NCBI GenBank assembly: GCA_964610165.1
Contig: CAZSUZ010000012.1
Coordinates: forward strand, 1-40,762
DNA from: MFZZ01 sp964610165
Lineage (GTDB): Bacteria > Patescibacteriota > Microgenomatia > UBA1406 > GWC2-37-13
DNA length: 40,762 nucleotides
Direction: 5' to 3'
The notes under the pieces were generated by a model, which had not been told where the DNA came from, made no database searches, and was given only the letters and a program-made list of their open reading frames with translations. Position numbers and translations under genes: made by a program. Of this stretch, positions 31,286 through 40,369 are shown in pieces. How positions within the stretch are numbered: the first letter of the stretch is position 1; each line of letters begins with the position of its first letter.

Positions 31286-32380
31286 TTAAGAACTATAAAA
31301 TGAACGAATAATTTCTGCTACTTTTTGAACTTCTTCTTTTGTTAAGAATGGATGAATTGGCAATGACACAATTGTTTTTGAAAAGTCTTCTGTTTTTGGT
31401 AAAGAAATTCCATTAAATTCTTTGTAACATTCTTGCTGATGTACAGGAACTGGATAATGAATAAGCGATGCGACACCATTATCTATTAAATGTTTTAATA
31501 AACCATCTCTATTTTCTGCTTTTATAACGTATAAATGATACGCATGATAATTATTTCCTTGAATGTTAGGAAGTATAATTTGTGTAATACCTTTCAATGC
31601 TTCGTTATACCAATCTGCAATTTCATTTCGTTTTGAAACGTATCCATCTAAATGGTTTAATTTCACAGAAAGAATAGCTGCCTGTATTTCATCTAAACGA
31701 CTGTTGATACCTTTAATTTCATGATAATACCTATTTCGTTGGCCATAATTACGAAGCATTTTGCATTTTTCATATAGTTTTGGATCGTTAGTAATAATGG
31801 CTCCACCATCTCCAAATCCTCCAAGATTTTTTGTTGGATAAAAACTAAAAGCACCGGCTTGACCAATACTTCCCGATCTTTTTCCGTTTTGTTTTGCTCC
31901 ATGTGCTTGACATGCATCTTCAACAATAACTAAATTATGTTTCTTTGCGATTTTTGTTAAAGCTTCCATATCAACCATTTGTCCAAATAAATGAACTGGA
32001 ACAATAGCTTTTGTTTTTGAAGTAATATTTTCTTCAATTTTTGTAACATCCATTAAGTAGTTTTCATTTACGTCTACAAAAACTGGAGTTGCACCTGAAT
32101 TTGTAATAGCAAGAACTGTTGCAACTGCTGTATTTGAAACGGTAAGTACTTCATCTCCGCGTCCAACACCTAGTGCCATCAAAGAAATCATAATTGCATC
32201 AAGTCCATTTGCTACACCAATACAGTATTTTACTTCTTGGTATGCGGCAAATGCTTTTTCAAATTGTTCTACCTCTTTCCCTAAAATATACCAGCCACTT
32301 TCTAACATGGTATTTAGTGCTGCATCAATTTCTGGTTTTAAAGATGCATATTCTTTTTTAAAATCATTCATGAGTATCAT
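31286..32380 (-). CDS. DegT/DnrJ-type sugar aminotransferase (FdtB-like)
   Basis: A PLP-dependent aminotransferase of 364 aa that puts an amino group on a nucleotide keto-sugar. The PLP lysine is Lys184 in FYPTKNLGGFGDGG; Asp155 (EDACQAHGA) holds the pyridine nitrogen. Because the preceding gene is FdtA-like, the product is probably dTDP-3-amino-3,6-dideoxyhexose (Fuc3N or Qui3N type) rather than a 4-amino sugar. The start overlaps the FdtA-like stop by 4 nt. The RmlA/RmlB steps that would supply dTDP-4-keto-6-deoxyglucose are not in this window. Confidence 0.88.
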   Translation of the reverse strand: MILMNDFKKEYASLKPEIDAALNTMLESGWYILGKEVEQFEKAFAAYQEVKYCIGVANGLDAIMISLMALGVGRGDEVLTVSNTAVATVLAITNSGATPVFVDVNENYLMDVTKIEENITSKTKAIVPVHLFGQMVDMEALTKIAKKHNLVIVEDACQAHGAKQNGKRSGSIGQAGAFSFYPTKNLGGFGDGGAIITNDPKLYEKCKMLRNYGQRNRYYHEIKGINSRLDEIQAAILSVKLNHLDGYVSKRNEIADWYNEALKGITQIILPNIQGNNYHAYHLYVIKAENRDGLLKHLIDNGVASLIHYPVPVHQQECYKEFNGISLPKTEDFSKTIVSLPIHPFLTKEEVQKVAEIIRSFYSS

Positions 32381-32793
32381 TTTGAGACCTCCTCTAAATA
32401 TGTTTTATAATCGCGAATGTAATCTTTTTCTTCATATACATCCGACGCAACAACTAATAATACGGTTCCTTCTTTAAAAGCAACCATTTCATGCCACATC
32501 ATTGTGTCAAGAAATAATCCTTGATTTGCTTTGTTTAATGTAATAGCTTCTTTATCGCGTCCATTGTCTAAAATAATGGTAATACTTCCGCGAATGCAAA
32601 ATAAAACTTGTTTAGTTTTTTTATGTGTATGTTTTCCACGAACTGCGTTTTTTATTACATCAAAAATGTAATACACGCGTTTTATTGCAAATGGAATATG
32701 ACTGTTTCCTTCAAAGAAACACAAATATCCTTCATCCCGGATTTTTGGAATTTCAATAATATGTGATAATTTTGTTTTAATTATGTTGTTCAT
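32377..32793 (-). CDS. FdtA/QdtA-like sugar 3,4-ketoisomerase (cupin)
   Basis: A 138-aa cupin. It carries RGKHTHK (52-58), whose two His residues are the catalytic pair of FdtA, then GSITIILDNG, and the C-terminal YEEKDYIRDYKTYL typical of the family. It moves the keto group from C4 to C3 of dTDP-4-keto-6-deoxyglucose; FdtA against QdtA epimer choice cannot be read. It overlaps the GT4 gene before it and the aminotransferase after it as ATGA. Confidence 0.88.
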   Translation of the reverse strand: MNNIIKTKLSHIIEIPKIRDEGYLCFFEGNSHIPFAIKRVYYIFDVIKNAVRGKHTHKKTKQVLFCIRGSITIILDNGRDKEAITLNKANQGLFLDTMMWHEMVAFKEGTVLLVVASDVYEEKDYIRDYKTYLEEVSK

Positions 32794-33899
32794 AGTTTTT
32801 TTGTTTCAATAGCTAACACATCTGCAATAAAAGATTCAAATTCATTTATTACATGAGTCCAAGAATATTTCTTGGCGAATTCACGACTTGCTTTTCGCAT
32901 AGGTTCAATAACTTCTGGTTTTGTTGCTTCAAGTAATAAATCAGAATAAGCATTTACATTGTACTTAGGTGCTTTTAAAGCAACTTCTTTTGTCATCCAT
33001 GTAGATTCTGGCAAATCAAACCCAATAAGTGGTAACCCACCAGCTAAAGATTCGAGAGCCCATAAGCACATTTCATCATGCCGAGATGGGAATGTAGTAT
33101 ACAATGCTTGCGACATTAATTTTAATTTCTTTTCTCCATAGGCAGAACCAAATACACCAATCTTATTTTCTAGATCTGCATCCTTAATTAACTTTTCAAT
33201 TTTTTCTTTATCTGGGCCATGGCCTGCAATAATCATTTTATACCCAATTCTATTTTTAACTTTTTCGTAAGCTTGAATGAGCAAGTCAATTCCTTTTTGA
33301 GCAATATCAAATCTGCCTAAAAATAAAATATACTGTGGTTCCTGTTGTTTATTTTGTAAATAAATTTCATCAACTCCTTGTGGAACTATTTTTGTTTTAA
33401 TACGTGGATTCATTCGTAATGCTTTTGCCTGATCCATATCAGAGTATGGAAGCATATATTTATAAAATCTCATGCCAAATTTTTCTATTAGATTAAAAGG
33501 TAATCTATATTTTCTGGTAAATTCAGCTGCATTAAACATAGATGGCAATGCAATAACTGGAATTTTTGTAAATAACGGTGAAAATAATGTAGAAATAGGA
33601 GCTGTAAAACACTCTATAATAACATCTGCTTTAATCTTTTTTACAATAAACGGGATACTTAAAATATAAAGTGCATTATTAATTTTTATATTTCCTGTAT
33701 TAATTCCTACATGTTTGTACTCAATTCCTTCTTGGATTCGATCTTTGTACCCAGGATACTTAGAACAATACACAACCACTTTATGACCTTTTGCAGCAAG
33801 TCTGCGACCTACTTCATACGTAGCAGTAGCTTGGCCACCTGCTAAAAGCGGATTTTGGATATCATCTAAATCAATGTATGCTATAGTATATGTTTTCAT
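32790..33899 (-). CDS. GT4 family glycosyltransferase
   Basis: A 369-aa GT-B enzyme. The N-terminal domain begins with a Gly-rich loop (LAGGQATATYEVGRRLAAKGHKV is split by the fold). The donor domain has ILFLGRFDIAQKGIDLL and IAGHGPDKEKI, with the EMCLWALESLAGGLP Ex7E motif. It starts 1 nt after the stop of the fusion gene. It should transfer a sugar from a nucleotide donor on the cytoplasmic face. Confidence 0.9.
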   Translation of the reverse strand: MKTYTIAYIDLDDIQNPLLAGGQATATYEVGRRLAAKGHKVVVYCSKYPGYKDRIQEGIEYKHVGINTGNIKINNALYILSIPFIVKKIKADVIIECFTAPISTLFSPLFTKIPVIALPSMFNAAEFTRKYRLPFNLIEKFGMRFYKYMLPYSDMDQAKALRMNPRIKTKIVPQGVDEIYLQNKQQEPQYILFLGRFDIAQKGIDLLIQAYEKVKNRIGYKMIIAGHGPDKEKIEKLIKDADLENKIGVFGSAYGEKKLKLMSQALYTTFPSRHDEMCLWALESLAGGLPLIGFDLPESTWMTKEVALKAPKYNVNAYSDLLLEATKPEVIEPMRKASREFAKKYSWTHVINEFESFIADVLAIETKKL

Positions 33900-33900
33900 A

Positions 33901-36900
33901 TTATTTTGTTGCCAATCTACGAGTAATGTTCTTAATTGTTTTTAGACTATGAACATCGTTTTTCATAAAATCGTAAAAAAGTTCAGCACTTTCTTCCCAA
34001 GAGAATTCTTCAGACCATTTTTGTGCTTCTTCAGACATTTTGTTTCGTAATTTTTCATTCTTCATAAGTTGTGTAATTTTTTCTGCAAATTGTGCACTTT
34101 TACCATAAGGAACTAAAAATCCTGTTTTTGGATCATTTATAGAATCTTTAAGACCTGGTACATTTGATGCTATAGCTGGTGTTCCACATGCATTTGCTTC
34201 AATTGTTGTAATAGCCCAACCTTCCATAATTGAAGGGTTTACAAATACCCAAGCCTTTTGAAGAAGTTTAACTTTTTCTTTTTCGGAAAGAAAACCTGTA
34301 AATGTAATATTATGTTCTAATCCTAATTTCTGAACATATTTTTGTAAATTATTCTTTTCTTCACCTTCACCTGCAATGACAAATTCAGCATCAGGTATAG
34401 TTTCTAATACTTTTTGTGCTGCATTAATAAATATATTTAAACTTTTATAATACTGTAAACGTCCCACATAAACTGCTAACGGTTTAATAGATTTTTTTCC
34501 TGGCTTAAATATTGTGTGATTTACACCGTTATACACTATTCCTGGACTCTTTTTTGTTAATTTATGTTTCATAATTTCATCTCTTGAAGATGGTGAAACA
34601 GTAATTACTTCTGTATTTCTATACACCATTGGCATTACAGTTCCTTCCAAAAATGAAGCTATCGCTGAAAATGGCCAAATTAAACTTTTTCTAAATACTT
34701 CTTGATGTACATGATGAATGAGTAAAAATTTCTTTTCACTTGCATAAATTGGTGTAAAAAAAGGAAGTCCGTTTTCAGAATCGATAATAACGTCATATCT
34801 TCCACGGAATTTAAAAACATAATAAACAAACGCCCACAAGTACACCATGTAAAAGCCTCCACGGCGATAAATTTTAACACCATCAATAACATCATCATAG
34901 GTGGCTTTTCCACTATTTCCACAGAAAATTGTTACATGATTGCCATCTTTTACCCATTGTTTTGCGAGTTGATGAATATATACTTCTGCCCCACCAGCCC
35001 ACTTATGCTTTGTATCACGCCAATTAAATATAAGTATAGAGATTTTTCCTTCAGCAAGTTTTTTCTTGTCTTCTAAATTTGCAAATAAACCAAGAAAATC
35101 TTTAAAGTTACGTTCAATAATTTTTACATAATCAATAAGATAATGAAGAGTAACAACAGCAGTTAAATTTAATCCACCAATAATAAACATTACCATAACA
35201 AACTCACCAACTGTTTCATGGAAGAAAAGAATCAGTGCAAATTGCACAATTGTAAGTAAGAAAGAAACAAGTGGGAGTGTATAGATATTCTTTGCAAGAT
35301 AATAAGAAATATAAACACGTGAAATAGTAAAAAATACAAGGCCACCCGTAAATAAAGGTAAGTATGAAATAATATCTTCACCTTTTTCTCCATATAAGAC
35401 TGGAATTGTAATATAACCAAATAATCCAAAGGCAACAAAGGCAAGCATTGTAATAGAAGCTGTTGCAACAAGTGTTAATGTTAGTATATTCTTTGAATCT
35501 TTAGATGCTCCTTCATTTCTACTAACAAGTGGAATAATAAATGGTGAAGCTAATCCACCTAAGAAATAGATCATTTTTCCAACTAAAGAAACTAATGAGT
35601 ATTTTCCAGCTTCAACTGGGCTTAAAAAGTGTTTAGCAAATATCACATCAAAACTTAAAAAAGCTAGTGAAGAAAGTCCAAGCAACATAGAAACAAAGAA
35701 CATTTTGATAGGAAAAGTATGTTTAACTTCTTCTTCTACTTTTTTTCTTCTTTCTTTTACAGAATACCTACGAATAATTAACCAACCAAAAAAGAATGTA
35801 AGCAATGTAGAAATTGCCACAATTGCATAGGCATAATCATCATATCCTAAAGTTACAAAAGCAAAAGCTAATACATTTTTTACAATCGGTTCAAAAATTG
35901 TAATTAATGCAAGCAATGCAAATAATAATTTACCAGACATGTATGCCTGATCTACTGCAAGTGCAAATCCAACTAAAAAGACAAGTGCAAATAAAATAAA
36001 TAATAATATATCGTCAGCATTAAAATAACTTGAAAGAAAAGGTGTTGCTATAAGCCAAATTACAGTAATAACAGCAGAAAATATTAAGGCGTGTTTACGC
36101 ATATACTTCCAGAATGTATAGGAAGAATAGTTATCATTTTTGCCTGTAAAGTATCCACTTTTATATGTAACAGTAGTACTAAATCCTTTTGAAATTAATG
36201 TTGAAAGAAATGAAAATGAACCGACTAAACTAATTGCAGCAAAATTAGCAAAATCTAACGCTCTACCCAAATATGCGTTAAAGAAAAAGTTTAAAAAGTT
36301 TGCAAGCAGTGTAGCAACAATAAATAAAGAACCAGACATGTATTCTTTTCTTGTTCTAATAAGATTTATAAGTTCATTAATTTTTCTCTTTGGTAAAAAT
36401 GTACCACCAAGTTCTTCTCTTGCTGAAACAATAACTTTAGGTACTGTTGCTTTTACTTCTTTTTTAAGATGAAGACCGTGTATTGTTTTTGGCCAATAAT
36501 GTGGATTAGAAATGAGCTGTATTAAACCTTTCCAAGCTGCATAACTCATAGACAACCAATAAAAAGGAATAAGGAATATAAATTTTATAAGATCATATTG
36601 TTCTCGTTTTGCACACCCAATCATGTAGTAATAGACATATAGAAAGTTTCCAAAAATAAGTGAGAACACAGCCATATAAAATACTGGACCTGGGAAAAAT
36701 TGTTCAATAGTTGGTCCAACAATTGCACGAAGACTAAAATACACTGCCGTTAAAAGCCACATGAATGGATTAATAAACAGAGATAAAATTTTTCCTCCAA
36801 CAACGAGTTGAAATGTAATAAAATGAGCTTTAAATCCATTTTTAAGAAGGTTTCGTGGATCTCTCATGTGAACTAAATATGTTTGAATGTAACCCTTTAT

Positions 36901-38616
36901 CCAACGTGAACGTTGATTGATCCAGTTAAAGAAGTCACTATTTGCTTCTTCCATGGTAAGAGAATCAATGATTGCAGTTTTATATCCATTTTTTGCCAAA
37001 CGAATACCAAGATCACAGTCTTCTGTAACATTAAATGAATCCCAACCTTTTACTTCTCGTAATTTGTCTACTTTAAAATGGTTTGAGGTTCCACCAAGAG
37101 GAATAGGTGCGCCAATAGATTGTAATCCTGTTAATACAAGATCAAACCATAACGAATATTCAGCTGTAAATAAACGAGTAAGAAGATTTTGACTTTTATT
37201 GTAATAATTTAATTTTGCTTGAATACATGCAATATATGCTGGTGATTTTTTAAATGCTACAACAGCTTTTTTAAGTTGTAATCTATCAGGAATATCTTCT
37301 GCATCATAAATTACAGCATATTCACCTGTAGCTACACGTAAGCCATAATTACATGCTTTTGGTTTTGTTTTTGGTAATGAATGTGGAACAACTATTATTT
37401 TTATATAGTCTGGTAGTTTAAAGTTTTTTACATGTTCTATTGTCTCAATATCATCTTCTTCGAGTAATAATTGAACTTCAAGTTTTTCTTTTGGATAATC
37501 TAATTTTTCAATAGCATTAACGAATTGTGGCACAACTATCCATTCTCTGTACAATGGGCAAAAGATTGTATATTTAGGCCATTCTTTAATAGATTTAAAT
37601 TCTTCTGGATCTACAGTAATTTCTGGTGATTTAGTAAAACTTCTATAGATTAAGAAAAAGTTAAAAAGTAAATCTATAAAATATAAAACTGTAATTAATC
37701 CAACAAAAGAAATAATTGTTACTTGCCAATTAATAAGTAGTCCAAGCAATAATACTGCAAAAAAAACAAGAATACCTGCTAACTGATGACCTAGTAATGT
37801 TTTAACAGCACTATCTGCAACTGCTAAATCTGAAAAATGAATAAATTCTATACCTTTATAATGAAATCCTGGTCCTAACGCATCTTTTCTGTCTTTATGA
37901 AATGGTACTACTTCACTTGATTTTAGTTTAAGTAATAATGCGGAAAGTCCAATTTGAAACGAAGTTTTGATAAGGTTTACTTTAGATGCTCCACCTTTAC
38001 GTTTATCAAAAATAATATTGTGTCCGGTAATTTTATATCCTGCAGATTTTGCTGCAAGTAAAAACTCTAAATCAAAAGTCCATGGAAAAGGTTGAATACT
38101 AATACGTTCAATAATTTCTTTTCTAAATACTTTTAATCCAGATTGAACATCAAATTTAATATTATGAAGAAAACGTGCAAAAATATAATTAAAACCACGA
38201 CTAAATGCTTTTCGAATTGCACCAGCATGAGCTTCTTTACGTTCTGCAATTACAACATCAAACTTATTATCCATTTTTTCAATCATTGTTGGAATTGCTT
38301 CAGGTGGATACTGCAAATCACAATCAATCATGGCAATTAAAGGATATTTTGCGTATGAAAACCCTTCTAATAGTGCGTGTGCTTTACCTCCAGGTCCAAG
38401 TTTTAAGAAGTATTTAATTTTTTTATCATCAACAAACTGTTGAATTATGTTGGCAGTATTATCTGTAGATCTATCATCTACAAATATAATTTCATAAATA
38501 TATTTGTTATCTAAACTTTGTTCAATACGATAAATAAGCTCAGCAATATTCTCCTGTTCATTAAGAACGGGGACGACAATAGACACTGATTGTTTTTTTA
38601 AAATATTACTTTTCAT
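33901..38616 (-). CDS. Four-domain glycan polymerase-export fusion: GT2-GT2-flippase-GT4
   Basis: A single 1571-codon frame without frameshift. Residues 10-245: GT2 of the DPM1 type (VPVLNEQENI; DCD at 98-100). 275-325: membrane helices. 345-575: a second, BcsA-like GT2 with YDAED (437-441), TED (531-533) and the QRSRW motif (568-572), so it is probably processive. 600-700: membrane helices. 755-1170: a Wzx/MATE-type flippase with about 12-14 helices. 1190-1560: GT4 with WAGGAEVY (1206-1213) and Ex7E (EGWAITTIE, 1465-1473). These are normally separate proteins. It overlaps the sortase stop by 11 nt. It probably starts, extends, flips and finishes a glycan at one membrane site. Confidence 0.9.
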   Translation of the reverse strand: MKSNILKKQSVSIVVPVLNEQENIAELIYRIEQSLDNKYIYEIIFVDDRSTDNTANIIQQFVDDKKIKYFLKLGPGGKAHALLEGFSYAKYPLIAMIDCDLQYPPEAIPTMIEKMDNKFDVVIAERKEAHAGAIRKAFSRGFNYIFARFLHNIKFDVQSGLKVFRKEIIERISIQPFPWTFDLEFLLAAKSAGYKITGHNIIFDKRKGGASKVNLIKTSFQIGLSALLLKLKSSEVVPFHKDRKDALGPGFHYKGIEFIHFSDLAVADSAVKTLLGHQLAGILVFFAVLLLGLLINWQVTIISFVGLITVLYFIDLLFNFFLIYRSFTKSPEITVDPEEFKSIKEWPKYTIFCPLYREWIVVPQFVNAIEKLDYPKEKLEVQLLLEEDDIETIEHVKNFKLPDYIKIIVVPHSLPKTKPKACNYGLRVATGEYAVIYDAEDIPDRLQLKKAVVAFKKSPAYIACIQAKLNYYNKSQNLLTRLFTAEYSLWFDLVLTGLQSIGAPIPLGGTSNHFKVDKLREVKGWDSFNVTEDCDLGIRLAKNGYKTAIIDSLTMEEANSDFFNWINQRSRWIKGYIQTYLVHMRDPRNLLKNGFKAHFITFQLVVGGKILSLFINPFMWLLTAVYFSLRAIVGPTIEQFFPGPVFYMAVFSLIFGNFLYVYYYMIGCAKREQYDLIKFIFLIPFYWLSMSYAAWKGLIQLISNPHYWPKTIHGLHLKKEVKATVPKVIVSAREELGGTFLPKRKINELINLIRTRKEYMSGSLFIVATLLANFLNFFFNAYLGRALDFANFAAISLVGSFSFLSTLISKGFSTTVTYKSGYFTGKNDNYSSYTFWKYMRKHALIFSAVITVIWLIATPFLSSYFNADDILLFILFALVFLVGFALAVDQAYMSGKLLFALLALITIFEPIVKNVLAFAFVTLGYDDYAYAIVAISTLLTFFFGWLIIRRYSVKERRKKVEEEVKHTFPIKMFFVSMLLGLSSLAFLSFDVIFAKHFLSPVEAGKYSLVSLVGKMIYFLGGLASPFIIPLVSRNEGASKDSKNILTLTLVATASITMLAFVAFGLFGYITIPVLYGEKGEDIISYLPLFTGGLVFFTISRVYISYYLAKNIYTLPLVSFLLTIVQFALILFFHETVGEFVMVMFIIGGLNLTAVVTLHYLIDYVKIIERNFKDFLGLFANLEDKKKLAEGKISILIFNWRDTKHKWAGGAEVYIHQLAKQWVKDGNHVTIFCGNSGKATYDDVIDGVKIYRRGGFYMVYLWAFVYYVFKFRGRYDVIIDSENGLPFFTPIYASEKKFLLIHHVHQEVFRKSLIWPFSAIASFLEGTVMPMVYRNTEVITVSPSSRDEIMKHKLTKKSPGIVYNGVNHTIFKPGKKSIKPLAVYVGRLQYYKSLNIFINAAQKVLETIPDAEFVIAGEGEEKNNLQKYVQKLGLEHNITFTGFLSEKEKVKLLQKAWVFVNPSIMEGWAITTIEANACGTPAIASNVPGLKDSINDPKTGFLVPYGKSAQFAEKITQLMKNEKLRNKMSEEAQKWSEEFSWEESAELFYDFMKNDVHSLKTIKNITRRLATK

Positions 38617-39187
38617 ACGATAGACCTTCCACAGCTAATTGTTCGTTCGTGCTTATAGTATTCTCTAAAAGAGCAGTAACTACTAACCGTTTACTATCTA
38701 AAAAACCTGTGCAAGTGTAAAGGGTAATTCTAACATCATTTGAGGGTAAAAGCACATGAGTTTGATCTCGTGTAACTACACCCATAGTGTTTACTGAAAA
38801 TACACTTTTTGTACCGTTATTATACTCTATTTCAATCTTATCTCCTGGCTTAACATGTTTAAGATTACCAAGTAAATTATTCCAATTATGCCCATATAAC
38901 ACACTGTTACCCATTTTTCCTGGAATTGGTGAAGATATTAAGTAAGAAATTCCTTCTTTCGTTGTAGACCATTCATTATTTTCTATAGTGGACTGCACAA
39001 TAGGCAAATGAATATTTATCGATTTAATATTAATACTGACTGGTATAACTTTGGAATTTTTATAATTTGTAGACGTATAATTTGCGAAGGCAAGGCGTGT
39101 TGGATTATTTCGTTCCCATAGAAGGAAACTACCAATAACAATACAAAGAAGACCAATTGTAATTAAAACTTTTGAAATAAGTTTCAT
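38606..39187 (-). CDS. Sortase (class D/E-like)
   Basis: A cysteine transpeptidase of 193 aa. It has an N-terminal membrane anchor (4-24) and the catalytic triad His100 (VLYGHNW), Cys159 (TLYTCTG) and Arg167 (DSKRLVV). It cleaves a sorting signal of the preceding product and joins it to the cell wall. Its ATG shares one base with the stop of that gene (TAATG). The LASTG substrate next door fits the LAxTG preference known for class E enzymes. Sortases suggest a monoderm-type envelope. Confidence 0.92.
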   Translation of the reverse strand: MKLISKVLITIGLLCIVIGSFLLWERNNPTRLAFANYTSTNYKNSKVIPVSINIKSINIHLPIVQSTIENNEWSTTKEGISYLISSPIPGKMGNSVLYGHNWNNLLGNLKHVKPGDKIEIEYNNGTKSVFSVNTMGVVTRDQTHVLLPSNDVRITLYTCTGFLDSKRLVVTALLENTISTNEQLAVEGLSYEK

Positions 39188-39828
39188 TATTCATGTATGT
39201 TGGGATCAATTCTTCGTATATAAATCCCGCTAATTAGAAGTGAAATTCCGATTATAAATAATAAATAAACTGTAAGTATGTTTCCTGTTGAAGCTAAAGA
39301 AAGAATTTGTGTAGATGTTGAACTTATTTCTCCACCACCTTGGCCACCAGATGAGGATGTATTTGAACTACTACTTGAACTAGATGAACTAGAATTACTA
39401 GTTCCACCTCCACCTTTTCCACCAATACATGAATAAGAACTATTTTTTGCTAAATAAGGATCAGCTTCTAAACCCCATACAGATCCGCTTGGTACAAATA
39501 TCCATCCATTGTTTACATACGAATCTATTTCTTCTTGTGTAAGATTTTTAATATTCCACCAATCTGTTTGAATACCGTTTCCATTTACTGGACATAAACA
39601 TTGTGTAACAGTATCTTGAGTTAATTGATATACGGAGTCATGACCACTATATGTTGTTACATCGCCTGGAACACCATGTATACCATTTAAATGTTGAACT
39701 TTAAGTTCTCCTTGTGGATTTAGACATGAAGGGAATGTCGGAGTTGCAGAAGCATTTATGCTATAAGCTACTGCAATAAATACTATAAAGAAACTAATTA
39801 GATTGGTGTATAAATAAGTTTTTATCAT
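39187..39828 (-). CDS. Sortase substrate with LASTG sorting signal
   Basis: A 213-aa secreted protein. I start at ATG 39828 because a promoter (39868-39896) lies inside the longer frame from 39921. The signal peptide ends at YSINASA. The body has six Cys, including CLCPV and SCIGG, and ends in a Ser-rich spacer (about ten Ser in a row), then LASTG, a 20-residue hydrophobic helix and the basic tail RRID. That is a complete cell-wall sorting signal. AAGGA is about 16 nt before the ATG, too far for an ordinary ribosome site. It is the first gene of the surface locus. Confidence 0.86.
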   Translation of the reverse strand: MIKTYLYTNLISFFIVFIAVAYSINASATPTFPSCLNPQGELKVQHLNGIHGVPGDVTTYSGHDSVYQLTQDTVTQCLCPVNGNGIQTDWWNIKNLTQEEIDSYVNNGWIFVPSGSVWGLEADPYLAKNSSYSCIGGKGGGGTSNSSSSSSSSSSNTSSSGGQGGGEISSTSTQILSLASTGNILTVYLLFIIGISLLISGIYIRRIDPNIHE

Positions 39829-39867
39829 TGTTGGCTGGAAATAATCCTTATATAAATATATTATCGG

Positions 39868-39896
39868 ATTATAACATGTAGCCTGTAATAATTCAA
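39868..39896 (-). promoter_or_regulatory. Promoter of the surface-glycan/sortase operon
   Basis: TTGAAT (39896-39891), a 17-nt spacer and TATAAT (39873-39868). The predicted start is near 39861, giving a 33-nt leader. No later strong promoter is visible down to 22339, so one transcript may cover most of the locus. Confidence 0.72.
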
Positions 39897-40013
39897 TGGC
39901 TTGTTGTGGAGGGATAATCAATTAAGCTCAAATATAAATAATTTGTATAAAAAACAGGTATAGTATTTGTTAAAAAACTACAATATTTAGCTACTAAAAT
40001 GGAGGAAATATAA

Positions 40014-40274
40014 TTAGTTTAATGAATATATAAAGTCTTCAATTATGCGTAGAAAAGAATTAGAATTTTTTGATGTATTTTTTTGTATTGGTGTAGGTGA
40101 AATAGATCCGGCAACCTGATATCTGTTACTTAATGTTTCTAATCGTTGCATATATTCTTTATTATTACGTGGGGAACTTGCACGTGAGTTCTTGAAGAAA
40201 AAGTAAAACGAACTAATAAAGATAATAGTAACCCCTATTAAAATAAATATGCGTACTAATGCATGTTTTGTCAT
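40014..40274 (-). CDS. Small single-pass membrane protein
   Basis: An 86-aa protein of unknown family. Residues 8-28 form one membrane helix, then a short basic stretch (FFKNSRASSPRNNK) and a polar, mostly outside or cytoplasmic tail. TAGAAT lies 5 nt and TATAAT directly before the ATG, so the mRNA would have almost no leader; alternatively it is read-through from the rRNA terminator at 40287-40320. The 39922-40013 interval after it shows no gene or clear terminator. Confidence 0.55.
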   Translation of the reverse strand: MTKHALVRIFILIGVTIIFISSFYFFFKNSRASSPRNNKEYMQRLETLSNRYQVAGSISPTPIQKNTSKNSNSFLRIIEDFIYSLN

Positions 40275-40286
40275 ATTATATTCTAC

Positions 40287-40320
40287 AAAAAAACCCCACC
40301 TGTTACAGTGGGGTTTTTTT
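40287..40320 (-). terminator. Bidirectional-looking rRNA operon terminator
   Basis: CCCCAC (40294-40299) pairs with GTGGGG (40308-40313), flanked by A7 and T7. In the minus direction this ends the 23S transcript 50 nt after the gene. Confidence 0.9.
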
Positions 40321-40369
40321 ACTAGAACACACGTGTTTGTTAAATAGTCATATCTCTTTTAACTAACCA

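Noticed and set aside
39829..39921. N-terminal extension of the sortase substrate
   Set aside because: A 17-nt-spaced promoter lies within it, and the signal peptide starts only at 39828.
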